Positions 1 to 11,272 of a stretch of DNA of 64,000 nucleotides are shown one piece after another; the first letter of the stretch is position 1, and every line of letters starts with the position of its first letter. Both the position numbers and the translations under genes were made by a program. The notes under the pieces were generated by a model that was not told the origin of the DNA, searched no databases, and worked only from the letters and a program-made list of their open reading frames with translations. The stretch is from NCBI GenBank assembly GCA_947034895.1, contig OX344764.1:45737348-45801347 (forward strand), in the 5' to 3' direction. This DNA is from Rhytidiadelphus loreus. Taxonomy: Eukaryota > Streptophyta > Bryopsida > Hypnales > Hylocomiaceae.

Positions 1-900
1 TATTTTGGACGATAAACAAAGGATTTTAAATCACTATTTTGTCCAACTAACTTCTCATTCATCCACTATAATATTTGAATCTTGAAAAAGACAACCTCTC
101 TTTGTGACCAAATTCATGAAAATGTGGTAAATGATATATTTGTACAAAGATATAAGCAAAAATTTCCATAGTAAATAGCTCAACAATGTAGGCTTTATAA
201 TGAACAACTTCATCCACCCTTTCAAATCCATAGAAGCTTTATGTGGTCCACAAAGAAGAATTTTCATCCACAAAAAGCAACTTGTCCATAGAAAGCCGAA
301 AAGTTTATTCCAAAAGTGAGTGAATGCACTTTTAGTTGGTATCATCACGAGAATTCATTTACCAACCTTCCTCCAACAAAAGCCAATATTGAAAATGAAT
401 TAACAGTACGTATATTAAGCTTATATCTACCAAGAACTCGCGGTCTTGGAAACTAGCAACCATTTATTGAGAAACCTCCTCCAAGGGCTGAAAGCGCATT
501 CCTAAGGCCTTCACTTTCTTGGTAGAGAAGAAAAATGGGGAAGCTCACAGTTTTTGATTATCATCTACCCTGCATTGCTCAAGAGACATTGAAAAATCTC
601 AATACATGAAAGTAACTTATTTGGATTTTCAATACAAATTCATAGAAAAGATTTGACTTGTTGACTTAAAAACTATAGTCACTAAAAGTTGAACTTCAAG
701 CCTTGTAGACCTTCAAGTTTATATAAGGATTATTAAAATCTAAATGCCAATCCAATTGAAGGACAAGAAGTACTCACTAACTATGTCCTAACTCCAAAAC
801 AATAAGATGATATGCTTTAATACAAATAAAATAATGATGTCATAATTTGAAAACAATGTAGAGTACTCACCAAAATCATAGACACCAACTCTATGAATCA
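1..900. other. AT-rich intergenic DNA starting inside a dispersed repeat
   Basis: I see no gene here. The first ~80 bases (a TTTTGGAC motif, then a TTTTGTCCAAC-like stretch and CTTCTCATTCATCCA) recur near 26440-26530 and 57240-57345, so the window opens inside a copy of a dispersed repeat. The short open frames have no recognisable domains and the base composition of the surrounding non-coding DNA. Confidence 0.5.
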
Positions 901-959
901 TTGAACTTGGCAGGACGTTGTCTTTTTCAAGGTTTCTTACTCCGTGAAGCACCTTCTCC

Positions 960-1718
960 CTATGAAATCACTTCTAGGTCTGGATTGGGAGCTAGAAGGG
1001 GTAGAACTTCTTGTGAAGATGCCCCTTCTTCAATTGGTGCAGATGAAGTTGATGCAGGCATAATAGCTAGGGTTTCTTCATTGTGTTCTTCCGTTGCTAC
1101 TTTGGAACCTCTAGGGATGCTTCTAGAACTCTTTCGATAGTGTTTAATCTCAAAAACATATTTGAGAATGTCACTTCCTCTCCAACAAAGCTTAGTACCA
1201 TCACTAGGGAACTTGATGTCTATAATTCTCTCATCAATATCACCAGATTTGCGCATTTCACGACAATAGGACCGTAATTTTTTTTGGAACTCAGGGTTCC
1301 AACGTAGTGATGGAGGCGTTAAGAAATCGTCAACAAAAGCATTCGTACCTGGCAAAAACCAACTCCGAACAATTTCTTGATTTTTGAATAGTTTCTTATA
1401 TTGGTTCTTGTAGCAATGGTGTTGCTTCAAGAAGCTCTTCCCCCAAGTAATATCATGAGGAAGACCCTTTCCCCTTTGTCCATACACTCTATCATAGAGT
1501 GTTGTAGTTGGAAATTGTGGCAAATACCAAAGATGCGAAACTGGAGAGTCCTCGGGAGAGTCCTCTGCAATTCTTTGCAAGTCGTTCCCTACAACATTTG
1601 CAACGGCAACTTCCTCTCCAACCTCATGAACTTCCATTTCTCTAGAGGCTCCACAATCGCTACACCATTTTGATGATGCCTTCAAGTACTTGGATCCACA
1701 TTCATCACAGAAAGCCAT
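960..1718 (-). CDS. Orphan protein with an N-terminal CxxC-x11-CxxC zinc ribbon
   Basis: The frame encodes 252 aa from the ATG at 1718. A start nine codons upstream also exists, but the 1718 ATG directly precedes the zinc motif (MAFCDECG). Cysteines 4, 7, 19 and 22 form a CxxC-x11-CxxC treble-clef or zinc-ribbon-like knuckle. An acidic linker follows, then a basic, aromatic-rich middle region (about residues 60-200, many K/R/W/Y, e.g. WYLPQFP and KLRSYCREMRKSGD), and a low-complexity acidic/serine tail. There is no signal peptide or membrane segment. I do not recognise the family. A nucleic-acid-binding role, or derivation from a transposon, is inference from the zinc motif and basic core only. 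The frame is markedly longer than other open frames in this AT-rich area, which supports a real gene. A 115-bp tandem array lies just upstream of its start, at 1845-2190. Confidence 0.55.
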   Translation of the reverse strand: MAFCDECGSKYLKASSKWCSDCGASREMEVHEVGEEVAVANVVGNDLQRIAEDSPEDSPVSHLWYLPQFPTTTLYDRVYGQRGKGLPHDITWGKSFLKQHHCYKNQYKKLFKNQEIVRSWFLPGTNAFVDDFLTPPSLRWNPEFQKKLRSYCREMRKSGDIDERIIDIKFPSDGTKLCWRGSDILKYVFEIKHYRKSSRSIPRGSKVATEEHNEETLAIMPASTSSAPIEEGASSQEVLPLLAPNPDLEVIS

Positions 1719-1844
1719 TCCTGATAAAGGAAAACACAAAAACATATATCACACCTTTTTTCCATTTCAAGCATTATCCTAAACATTGAACTTCATTGAA
1801 CCATGTACATCTTTGAATTATGCTTTGCAAATTTCCTTGCATAT

Positions 1845-2190
1845 ACTAAATTCAATGAAGAGCTGTAAAACTATACTAGTAAGGAAAAGTACAAAAATGA
1901 TTACAACAAAATTCAATTCAATTTCACTACATAGTAACACTTGGCATTCCTAACATACACAAAATTTGATGAAGAGCTATGAAACCCTACTAGTAAGCAA
2001 AACTAAGAAAGTCAATAAATCCTAAACTTAATTCAATTTCATTACATAGGAATGCTTGACATTTTTAACAAACATGAACTTTGATGAAGAGCTATGAAAC
2101 CCTACTAGAAAGTGAAACTATAAAAGTCAATTAAAACAAAAATGAATTCAATTTCACCACATAAGAATGCTTAACATACTAGAATGCTTC
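1845..2190. repeat. ~115-bp tandem repeat, about three copies, upstream of the zinc-ribbon gene
   Basis: The landmark TTTGATGAAGAGCTATGAAA or a close variant starts at 1851, 1965 and 2080, spacings of 114 and 115. Each unit also carries an AATTCAATTTCAYTACATA block and a CTACTAGTAAG-like block. The array lies within 130-470 bases of the start codon of the minus-strand gene ending at 1718, so it is in its presumed promoter. Confidence 0.75.
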
Positions 2191-2395
2191 AAAAATAAAT
2201 TGAAATAAGAAATGCCACCACTAGGTTGCACAAAGAATCACTTGAGCACTTGAGTATAAGTACGAGCGTGTAGACAAAGATGAGTGAAAAATGCTCAAAC
2301 GCACATGTAAAGCAAAACCGTAGGTGTAGTGGAAAGCAATCTAGATTGACCATTGAAAGAAAATCAAGGACATCCAATGAAATTTTGGCTAGCTA

Positions 2396-2650
2396 GTTGA
2401 CTACCACTAGGAGAGCTCGTCGACTACCACTAGGAGAGCTTGTTGACTACCACTAGAAGAGCTCGTCGACTACCACTGGGAGAGCTCATTGACTAGTATT
2501 CAAGCCTTTAGAACCACCCTTACTCAAGCTAATCCACTTGGTGAGCTTGTCGACTACCACTAGAAGAGCTCGTCGACTACCACTGCCAGAGAGCTCATTG
2601 ACTAGTATTCAGGCCTTTAGAACCACCCGTACTCAAGCTAATCCACTTAG
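2396..2650. repeat. 23-bp minisatellite with a higher-order duplication
   Basis: The unit GACTACCACTAGGAGAGCTC plus GTC is repeated four times in a row from about 2399. A longer block of about 105-115 bp follows twice: two minisatellite units, then GACTAGTATTCARGCCTTTA and a tail ending AATCCACTT. The structure is visible directly. No function is apparent. Confidence 0.8.
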
Positions 2651-3924
2651 TGTTAGGGATGATGTTTGCAATGTGAATCCGGTCTTCAAGTAGGTCTAAA
2701 TTCATTCTTAAGACCCTCAATAACCACACTCTTTAACACGAAATACAACCATACTTTAATCCACCCACATTAAGTCAAGCTAATCCACCCACCTGGCGTT
2801 TGCAAACATTATGTGCTTAAAGATAAAATTTCAACATTAAAAGAAAATAATTCTTTTTACGGTAGTTTTGGTTCGGAACTATACAAATTGTTTGTTATTG
2901 AGGAGCAGTTCCCACATGGTTCGTGCTTTATTCAACAGTTAGGGAGCTCGTGTACCCCAAACATTTGATTACCAATTTTGATCCGATGACCATAAATAAT
3001 CAAAATTTAAAATTTTGAAAATAAAGCAATGACCTTCTGAAATCCAAGGGATTGTAAAGAAATCCCAAATATTGAAAAGACTTCATGTACACTAAATAAA
3101 GGGTGGAGAGATTATTTTTAAAATGAAATTCATCGTGCATCATGAATCTTTAAAGGGTATGGAACAATTTCAAGATGAGAGCTTGACCACTCATTATCAA
3201 AACACAAGAATTGTGTGCAATGTAGAACTTCAAACCTCATATACACATAGTAGAATATATATATTTTTTAAATATTGAACTAAGAAAAGTGGGTAAATCA
3301 AACTAACTTTCATCTCCAAAAATTTGTTTGGGATTCCAAGCCTCTAATCAAAAGTTTGGAACAAAATTCAAAGAGGGGTTGGGACAAACCCCTCAAGTTT
3401 CATTGCATGACTTGTTCAGTTGACCCTAACACTAGAAAACAAAGGATTGTGAAGGACGATCACAAAAATAATCATTGACCTCCCTTGTAAGCTAATTAGG
3501 GGCCTTTATCTACAAACATGAATTCAAAATTTGCAAATTTTGTCATGTGTGGCAAATAAAAAATTTCCACATTTTTCCTTGTGGATGAAGAAGGGATCAA
3601 TTCACCCTGGACATAAGGTTTGAACACCAATGGAAGCCTATTACCATGTATTTGCAATCATATGATATCTTGTACCTAAGAATGATCCAAGATTAGAAAT
3701 GTAGTTGCATCATTGACACAAAAATGTAGGGCATGGACTGTCTTTAATTTGTAGCAAATATTTTTGAAGATTATTAAAACATAATTGGGTATTAAAAAAG
3801 AAAATTTATAATTCCTTACACATTTCATTTCCAAATTCTTGTACACTTTTAAGTTCTTAAAATTATCATTAGAGAAGTGGATATAGAAGAATATTATCAT
3901 ACTACCGACTATAAGTGTTTTGTG
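2651..3924. other. AT-rich intergenic DNA, no gene seen
   Basis: No coding frame of interest is present. The stretch at about 3500-3640 (GGGGCCTTT, ATGAATTCA, AATTCACCCTGG) resembles 26965-27090, so both are copies of one dispersed repeat. Confidence 0.4.
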
Positions 3925-5085
3925 TTTTAAACCTTTGAAGTCTTGAAGCCTTTTTTTCATCAAAAGACACTTGAAACTACCATTTCTATTATAGAAAGGA
4001 AAAATGTTTAATAATTGTTTTATTGTATAACTAACCATAGGATCTTTTGATAGATTATAATAAAAAATTAGTAGAAGAAATTTCTAACACTTCAACTTAG
4101 TAGATTTAAATATATTTACATTTCACGTGAAAAGGATAACATGTTTCACTCCTCAAGAAATTGAATTAAAAATACCTTGAAGATGGAATTAAAACATACT
4201 AATTGCAATAGTAAAAATGTTCTAGGAAGAAAATGTAAAATGTAAAAGATGAATGCCTATTATTTTAATAATCAAATCAACTAAAAATTTCCTATTCTTT
4301 TGCAACATGAAAATCTTTTAAAATTTTGTTTTCTTTGCATATATAACCCTGGGATGTTGTCATTTCTATTGCAAGATATTTGCATTCCAAGTGAGATACA
4401 CCTTTGTCTTATATATAAACTCTAAGTTACAAGAAATAAGGCAAATTGAGAATGGTAACAAAGTTCATTTACTTACTAAGATGCCTCTAGGTGTTTTTAC
4501 TTTTGATAGTAGAGAGGCACTAATAAGTTAATTATGATTTGAAATTTTAATATAATTATATTATCCTAGCATCGAAGTGATCTTCAAATATCGCACAAGA
4601 AATTACATCCTCATTTTAGTCGTTGGAGGCCCACTAATCTTTAGGGTGAAAGTTCCAATTTTGTATAAGTTCAAGTAGGCTCAAATTCTCATTCCACACT
4701 TTATGAAATTATTTCACTAGATAGAAAAAGTAATAAAAGCTTTTTGGTAATGTAATTTTTATATCATTTGGTGTGCAATAGTGAAAGTTATACGACAATC
4801 AGTCAAGAAATGATTCATTTGATAAAAAAAAATCATCAAAATATTTGAATTAAAATTTGTGAGTTTTTTCCCTCTAAATTGCATTTTTGTTTGTATAGAA
4901 ATATTTAATTCATTCCATTTGGATAATTTGTGCTTTTGGAAATTTTGATTCTTATACTAATGTAGTACAAATTTTATGTATGAATGTGTAGATAATACAA
5001 TTTTTGAATCTTTTTGCTCTTTGCAAGAGAAATGGTAGTCTTGAGTGGTATTTGATTTTGAAAGGGCCCTAGGACCTCAAGTTCT
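3925..5085. mobile_element. Decayed TTAA-family transposon ends facing each other
   Basis: From 3928 the sequence aligns by eye with the AAGTCCC-type terminal region of the intact elements below (TTTAAACCTTTGAAG, then CTACCATTTCTATTATAG, then AACCATAGGATCTT). At about 5027-5080 the same terminus appears in inverted orientation (TAGTCTTGAGTGGTATTTGA, then GGGCCCTAGGACCTC). Either two old copies lie here or one is rearranged. The terminal TTAA sites are eroded, so the boundaries are approximate. Confidence 0.45.
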
Positions 5086-6780
5086 ACAATTGGTGTGTAA
5101 TAATATGATTAAATTAGGAATGATTGAAAAGAAAATATAATATCAGTGAACTTTCAAACCAATAAGACATGAAATAAATATAAAAAGTCTTAAACTACAA
5201 TAGTTCTCATAATTTCAAAAATAGACAAAACAAACTAATTAAGAAAATAGATTGTTCAAACAACTTTTAGATATATTGCAATATATATAACAAAGAATTC
5301 ATTTAAATAAACTTTGGAAATTTAATAACAATTTTAACCTTGTTTTTTACAATCTAATTGAACTTGTTAGTGGAAAAAAACTTTTTATACATATAAAATA
5401 GTTACACATGTAGACTAGCATATGCCCATGTCATTGCTTGAGTCATTAAAAATAATATATAAACATTTGTTACATGTTTCAGATTTTCCATAGTTTTTGG
5501 AGATTTTTGGAGTTAATTACAAGGAAAGTGAAAATTTGAAGTCTAATTTTAGTCGATTATATATATGCCATTTAGAAAAATTCAAAATTTTGTGAAATTC
5601 TTACACTAAAAAATCTTAGATAAATTCTCATTCCACTTACTAGAGAATCTTTGAAAAAAAATTACTTGTCTGCAAATTTCTCAAATATTATGGGGAGGAT
5701 CAACATACTAAAAATAGAATTATTACATTTTTCTTGTTATTATATGAGAACTCCTATGGAATTTTACACTCAAAATTGGAATACTCAATAATAAGCAAGT
5801 TCTTTAAACATCTATAAGTTTAGATTTTGGAAGGAAAAAAAACTATTTGCTTCATTGGGGATAACCGGAAGCCTATGCTCTTTTTTAATAGGAAAAACAC
5901 ACTTCAAAAGGCTTGGGCATTTAGGAGTTAAATATGTATAGTTACTTTTGGCAATATAGATTATAGAGGCACTAATAAGTTAGTTATAAGTGGCAATATT
6001 CAAAATACTTAAATTGTCTAATCAATCTAAATAATCTTGAAGGACATCATGAATAACAATGTCCTCATTTGAATCCATATAATTTCACAAGATGGAAAAA
6101 GAAATTTTCTTTCTAGAAATGTAATTTTTATTTCAATTGAAGTGTGGGAACAAAAGTTATACTATAAGTAGGCAACAAAATGACTTGTTGGACAAGAAAA
6201 AAATCCATAAAATCTTTAAACTAAAATTAAATTTTTTTTTCCCTTGTAGTAAGTAGAATAGGAATTTTTTAGTAAGTAGAATGAGAATCCTTACTTAGAA
6301 TTTTCGAGTAAGAATTGCTCAAATTTTAGAAATATGACTCCATATTAATATTATTGACTATAGAATGATTCCATATTTTCACATGCCTTGTACCCTAAAC
6401 CCAAAAATCTTTAGATCATCATTAAAAATAATATGGAAACATTTATTATCCTTTTCAAATTTTCCATAGTTTTTGGATTTTTTTGGATTTAATTATAATA
6501 AGATTAAAAATTTGAAGTCATGTTTTAGTCAATTATATATGTCATTTAGAATAATTTACAATTTTGTGAAATTTGTACTAGAGATTTTTAAGAAGAATTC
6601 TCATTGAAGAATCTTTGAAAAAAAGTTATTTGCATTAAAAAAATTCACTAATAAGTGTGATGAAATTATTAAAAAATTAAGAAGAGGTTTAAATTTTTTT
6701 ATTTTTATACAAGTGTGTTACTTTGTACCACATTTCAATCAAAATTTTGATTAAGATATTTAATTCCTTAATTCGATTTG
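5086..6780. other. AT-rich intergenic DNA with one more transposon end
   Basis: There is no gene. GGCTTGGGCATTTAGGAGTTAA at 5910-5932, preceded by AAAAACACACTTC, matches the GGCCTTGGTCCTTTAGGGGTTAA-type right end of the TTAA family, so an old solo end or full decayed copy lies here. The rest shows no structure I can support. Confidence 0.4.
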
Positions 6781-7133
6781 CTGCTCTTCAACGAACTCCA
6801 GCTCATAATAAAAAAATGGCCCATTCATCCACTAGTGATACACTGGCTCTCATTCCGTCGGAGTTGCTGTGACTAACTTAAGGGCTAGTTCATCCTGAGA
6901 ACCACGTACTCTCCCATCCGACCCTAATACCGAGCCTGCTCCAGCGTGTTGAAACGGCACACCGGGAAACACTTCGCTAGTGAAGGACGATCCAAGGGAA
7001 ATACCGGGACTTTCCCTGTGAGCTCACCGGGAACAGACAATGAGCCCCCTGTGTAATCCACCTTGCTTTTTGGATAATAGTGTTGATAGGTCATCAAAGG
7101 AAGCTACAAGGAAGATGGAGGGACAAGGCTGTG
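6781..7133. other. Higher-GC patch of unknown origin upstream of the secreted-protein gene
   Basis: About 6840-7060 is clearly more GC-rich than its surroundings (e.g. CGGCACACCGGGAAACAC and GAAATACCGGGACTTTC), yet has no long open frame. The string GTGAAGGACGATC also occurs at about 3451. It could be a decayed repeat (for example part of a retroelement) or upstream regulatory DNA. I do not recognise it. Confidence 0.3.
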
Positions 7134-7391
7134 CTATCCTCTCCAGAGAAAGAAGAAGAGGAAGCCGCCTCCTGCGAGCTCAGTCTTCTTCCGTACCACT
7201 CTAGCGAATCCCCAGTCCCCGGCTCCGTGCTTTTGTGGAGGTGCCTGTACCCTGCATCCTTGTGACTTCGTCCTGCAGTACTTTCGTTGCAGACAAGCTT
7301 CAGTACTGGACTTTCAACGCAACGTGGTGGGATATGCGCGTGGAGTTTACTGCCGTTGGTAAAATCATCAAGCTTGCCAAATGAAGCTAAG

Positions 7392-7397
7392 TATAAA
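7392..7397 (+). promoter_or_regulatory. TATA box of the secreted-protein gene
   Basis: TATAAA in the context AAGTATAAAGGAG lies about 155 bases upstream of the ATG at 7551. It is conserved at 11515-11520 ahead of the duplicated copy. A short CTCCTC-rich leader follows. Position and conservation support a core promoter. Confidence 0.6.
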
Positions 7398-7550
7398 GGA
7401 GTCTGCAAATCCGAAGGCTTCAAACATCAACTCCTCCTCCTCCATCAACTCCTACTACTCTTCCAAGCTGCGCACATCGATCGCCTTACTTCTAGCTAGC
7501 TATTCAGTGCTCGAATTCAATTTCGATCAATACAGTACGTAGTCACCACC

Positions 7551-7937
7551 ATGGGCTCCCTGCTGAAGACCTCGACGGTTGTTGTGGGCTTCTTGCTGCT
7601 GCTCCCAGCGCTGGTGTACTGCGATCGTTTCATCACCGTTTTACCGTACCCGGACAAGAATTGCAGCACTTGGGCACCTTCGGTAGGGTACGCCGATTTC
7701 AATACTCAGACTCCGAACGTCACTTTTTTTGTGAATCGTTCCAACACTTCCCAGACGTTCGAGTCGGTCATCTTGATGAACGTCACCGGCGATGTGCTCT
7801 CCCTGGTCGCCTGTCAAATCGGGTTGCCGTGTAACGCCCCTGGAGCCATTCAGATTTCCTTCGACCTCAGTGCCATCGGTGCATGCCAGACTGCGGGACC
7901 TGCGGGAACGCAATACAACAGATTCCAGTTCTCGTGA
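7551..7937 (+). CDS. Small secreted, probably N-glycosylated protein
   Basis: The frame encodes 128 aa. The start ACCACCATGG is an ideal plant initiation context and a TATA box lies upstream. Residues 1-24 form a clear signal peptide: a short polar N-terminus, then VVVGFLLLLPALVYC, with cleavage likely around Cys24/Asp25. The mature part is about 104 aa with four further cysteines, one in NCST and two in CQIGLPCN, suggesting disulphides. It has several N-x-S/T sequons (NCS, NVT, NRS, NTS, NVT). There is no membrane segment after the signal, so secretion to the cell wall or apoplast is inferred. I do not recognise the family. A second copy lies at 11674-12056 but is frameshifted, so this one is probably the functional member. 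The codons are GC-rich, unlike the flanks. Confidence 0.8.
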   Translation: MGSLLKTSTVVVGFLLLLPALVYCDRFITVLPYPDKNCSTWAPSVGYADFNTQTPNVTFFVNRSNTSQTFESVILMNVTGDVLSLVACQIGLPCNAPGAIQISFDLSAIGACQTAGPAGTQYNRFQFS

Positions 7938-8670
7938 GACAGTGGAGATGATCGAGATGTGTGTGTGTATTACGAGCTCAATTAACTAACTTCAGTTGGA
8001 TTGAGCTCGGTGATTGGAATTAATTTATAAGGAAAGTGACTGCGCAATCAATAATTAGGAAGATCATGGCCCTGATCGATGGTTTGGTACATGCATGGTG
8101 CACAGTGAGCAGTGAATTGAACTACAGTAGAGCACAGTAGAGCGGTGCACAGTAGACGTGCCATTTACGATACATTGCTTAGAACCAACGCTGAACACTC
8201 AACGCACACAAATTAAGTTAGCTGCACAATTCTCCCGTTGATGGAATGCTTCTTCCGAGCAACCACGCAGCCACCGCACAGCGTGCGGTAAAGGCGGGGT
8301 ATCAATTGGAATATCTTTTATAAAAATTAAGCCTTTCTTGACGAGACTTACAATTGTGTTGAATTTATATGGTCTCATTGCTTGATTTGATTAATATCTC
8401 CAAAGTTTGTATTTGATATGGATTTTGTATACCAACTTTCAAGGAATCATAACTCAGAAATTTGTTTGGAAGAAGGCTTCAAAGTTTATTTGTGTAGTGA
8501 TTAGCATGCCTACCTTAGCTATGAGCAAAAGTAAAATGATGTATAGGAGGGACACCCTGAATAGCTTGTTTCAAGAACAAGTTTCTGGTCATTTGAATTG
8601 ACAAAATCATGTTTGTTTTGTTTTTTGGAATCTATTTTAGATTATTAAAGAGGATTTGAATGCACTAGGA

Positions 8671-9127
8671 TGGTCCTCCTAAAGATCTCCAATCTTCAAA
8701 ATCCAATGTTTGGATGCATAAGAACATTGCTACCCATGAAGATCAAACATACAATAAATTTGAAACAAAGAAAACATAAAAACTAAGTGCAAAATCTCAA
8801 GGAAATAAGTATTTTGACATTTTAATTTGTGAAAAGTAGAAAAATAATTTTAAAATAATATGTAATTAAATTTGGCTATTTTTGACAACTCTAATAGAAA
8901 GGTAATGTATCAAAAGGCTCTTGATTTGGATTCATTTGTTGAAATGATATTTTATGAATCTCAACCCAGCTAATTAATGAAATGAAGTATCACCTTCACA
9001 CTGAGCTTGTATACAAGTATGACGAAATTACAAAACCTTAAAGGCATATTTTGGACTCGATAGTATAAATTTTCTCCCACAAACAGTCACCAAATGGGAA
9101 AATATTATCCCTACAAGAACTGCCTCA
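8671..9127. other. AT-rich intergenic DNA, no gene seen
   Basis: This spacer between the segmental duplication and the next MITE has no recognisable coding or RNA feature. Confidence 0.4.
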
Positions 9128-9375
9128 ATGGTCAATTTCGTTAAAATGGCGGTATTCCATTAAAATGGCACAAAATGAAAACATTGTAAGAATGAATACA
9201 ATTGAAAGATTGTCCAAGGGGAGTGGAAATGTGTGAACCAGAGGATTGATTTGAATGTGCTAGGCATAAAATTGGCACATGCATGACCCTATCGTGGCAC
9301 ACTTATTCTCCATTTGTAGAAGATATTCCATTAAAATGGCATTCGGAATACCGCCATTTTAACGAAATTGACCAT
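9128..9375. mobile_element. 248-bp MITE with perfect 31-bp inverted termini and CTCA target duplication
   Basis: The left end, starting ATGGTCAATTTCGTTAAAAT (9128-9158), is exactly reverse-complementary to 9345-9375. The element is flanked by CTCA at 9124-9127 and CTCA at 9376-9379. Inside each end is a copy of ATTCCATTAAAATGGCA in direct orientation. There is no open frame. A second member lies at 30793-31089 with CTTT flanks. The superfamily is not assigned, since 4-bp duplications do not fit the common plant classes. Confidence 0.85.
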
Positions 9376-9900
9376 CTCAGTGGTAGTTGTTCACTCAAAT
9401 ATGATTCAATTTCAGGATGAAATAGGTGCATTCTCTCAATTTCTGCAGAAACAGAGAAAGTCATTGCGTCCTCTGGCAGCAAAGTTTCAGGGTTGGCAAA
9501 GCGTGAGGGATTTTGAAATTCATATTCGTGGTCATGAGCCTGGCATGGGCCTCACCATGCATTCACTGCGAATTGAATAGGATTCGGCTCAAAGTTCTCG
9601 AGCTTTGCGGCAATTGCAAGGATGCAGTACTGCCCGCGTTTTGTCGATGGCCCTTAAGGAACGAAAATAGCTTGCAATGAGCTTGCACCATAGATTTTTG
9701 GAATTCAATTAAGGACCTACTGGATGTCATATCTAAAGCCCCGTGAGCTTGGAAAGCCTGGATATTCCTCCCACGGGACTCTTCGCGAGAGCTTCCCCGC
9801 TGGTGTTGAGGACGCTTCACGGCTCCTTCTCAAATCCTCAGACTTAACTCAATGCGTCGGTACGTATAATCTGCGCTTGGGTACGCGGGCTTGGAACAAG

Positions 9901-9907
9901 TATATAA
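9901..9907 (+). promoter_or_regulatory. Candidate TATA box for the gene starting at 10388
   Basis: TATATAA followed by GGAGGGTTCGGG sits at the downstream edge of a locally GC-richer stretch (9560-9900). It is about 480 bases upstream of the next good start codon. If used, it implies a leader of about 450 bases or a leader intron. The call is positional only. Confidence 0.35.
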
Positions 9908-10387
9908 GGAGGGTTCGGGATTGCAAACAACTCATAACAATCCACACACAGCCGAACCAGATTCCTTGTTGCCCGACACTCGCTGACGCTGTGCATATAT
10001 TCTAGCTCTTCATAGAGCATTCATTGTGCACAATAGTTGCACGTTGGGTTGGGATTCCTTTCAGATCAGCCATCTGCGAGAGGTGGTTCGGTTAGACAGT
10101 AAGATTGCCGTAGTGCTCCAAGGACCGCACTCGATTATTTTCGGTTCCCGCACATGAAATTGCAATTCCTGCTCGTTGATAGTCCGTGTTGCCAACAATA
10201 TTAGGGGAAACTGGTGCCTCTGATATCTACAGTTTCTCTGCTTCCCGCTTCAATTTCCCTGATTTTTCCCGTTCCTCGAGTCAATTCATTTGGACAGCAA
10301 GCTTCTGATTAATTGCGAGATTGGAACTTAACAAAACACGGATAGTCTTAATTGCTGGGGGAGAACGAGAGAGAGTACGTACTCATC

Positions 10388-10714
10388 ATGTCGAAGCAGC
10401 AGGGGTATCAGTCGCTGAACACTAAGGTGCCCAATGGGGAAGACTATGGGTTTGCTGCCCGGCTCCCGCAGCCGACTGGATCTCATCCAACAGACTACGC
10501 ACGTGACGCCGAATTGTCGCAGGTGTCACGGGTGTCACACGTGCTGAAGACGGAGGGGAGCTCCGGTGCATTTGGTGTTTCGTTTGGCTCGTTTCGCCTA
10601 CCACTCAGCGCAGAACCACCACTGGAAGCAGGCTCCCGCTCCCGCTCTCAAGCCCCCCTCCGAAGTTCTCAGAAACGAAGTTCAATCTCTCGTAAGTGGC
10701 GAGATTTCAACTAA
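10388..10714 (+). CDS. Unrecognised protein, probably the first exon only
   Basis: From the ATG at 10388 (context CATCATGTCG) the frame runs 108 codons in GC-rich sequence. The N-terminus is polar (MSKQQGYQSLNTKVP), followed by a Ser/Arg/Pro-rich, apparently disordered stretch (SRSRSQAPLRSSQKRSS). No domain, signal or membrane segment is visible. The sequence TCTC|GTAAGT at 10688-10697 is a strong splice donor, so the coding part probably ends at 10691 and the remaining frame is intronic. I could not find a convincing downstream exon before the second copy of the segmental duplication at 11273. The gene may therefore be cut off by that rearrangement, or continue in an exon too short to see. 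Function unknown. Confidence 0.4.
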   Translation: MSKQQGYQSLNTKVPNGEDYGFAARLPQPTGSHPTDYARDAELSQVSRVSHVLKTEGSSGAFGVSFGSFRLPLSAEPPLEAGSRSRSQAPLRSSQKRSSISRKWRDFN

Positions 10715-11272
10715 GCCTTGAGTTGGTTGATTGCAGTCTCGGGTTGTACTCATGACTTCATAAGCTCGAGCTAGCTCTGTGCACTTGAATGTCACAAGCC
10801 TTGGGCCTGCTTGTAATTTAGCCAGACATCGTGTGAATACTATTATTGTGTTGTTCAATTTAAGTTGTAAAAGAGAAGGACTGGTGTAAGTTAGACATTT
10901 CCTTTTAATCCTCTATAATTGGATGCATGGGGAATACCGGTATTTAATTTACTTTGGATAGTGCTGAAAGGAATCTGCACTGGAATTTTTGAAGCTATAG
11001 AATTTACATCCAATGACATGGATGAAATTTGAAAACCATCGATAATAAGTCACAAGCAACTCAATGAGGTTCACATTGAGTAGTGTTGCAGCAAGCAAAA
11101 ATAGATATATTGACCCAGATTGTGCAACCGTCCATTGGGTGGATGTTGAATGTTTTGAAGGTGTACTTGTGTCAACAATAATAGAAGGCTTGTTTATAAA
11201 TCCCTGTCCCATAAATCTAGTTTTTTCTTAATAGAAATAGGAAAGCCACTATTGGGGATGCTCTTAGTTATC

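Larger units (their letters stand above)
7134..8670 (+). repeat. Segmental duplication, copy 1 (about 1.5 kb)
   Basis: From CTATCCTCTCCA at 7134 to TGCACTAGGA at 8670 the sequence matches 11273-12770 in the same orientation, with small indels and substitutions. The unit contains the promoter, coding region and 3' flank of a small secreted-protein gene. The two copies are separated by about 2.6 kb that holds a MITE and a different gene start, so this is not a simple head-to-tail duplication. Confidence 0.9.
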
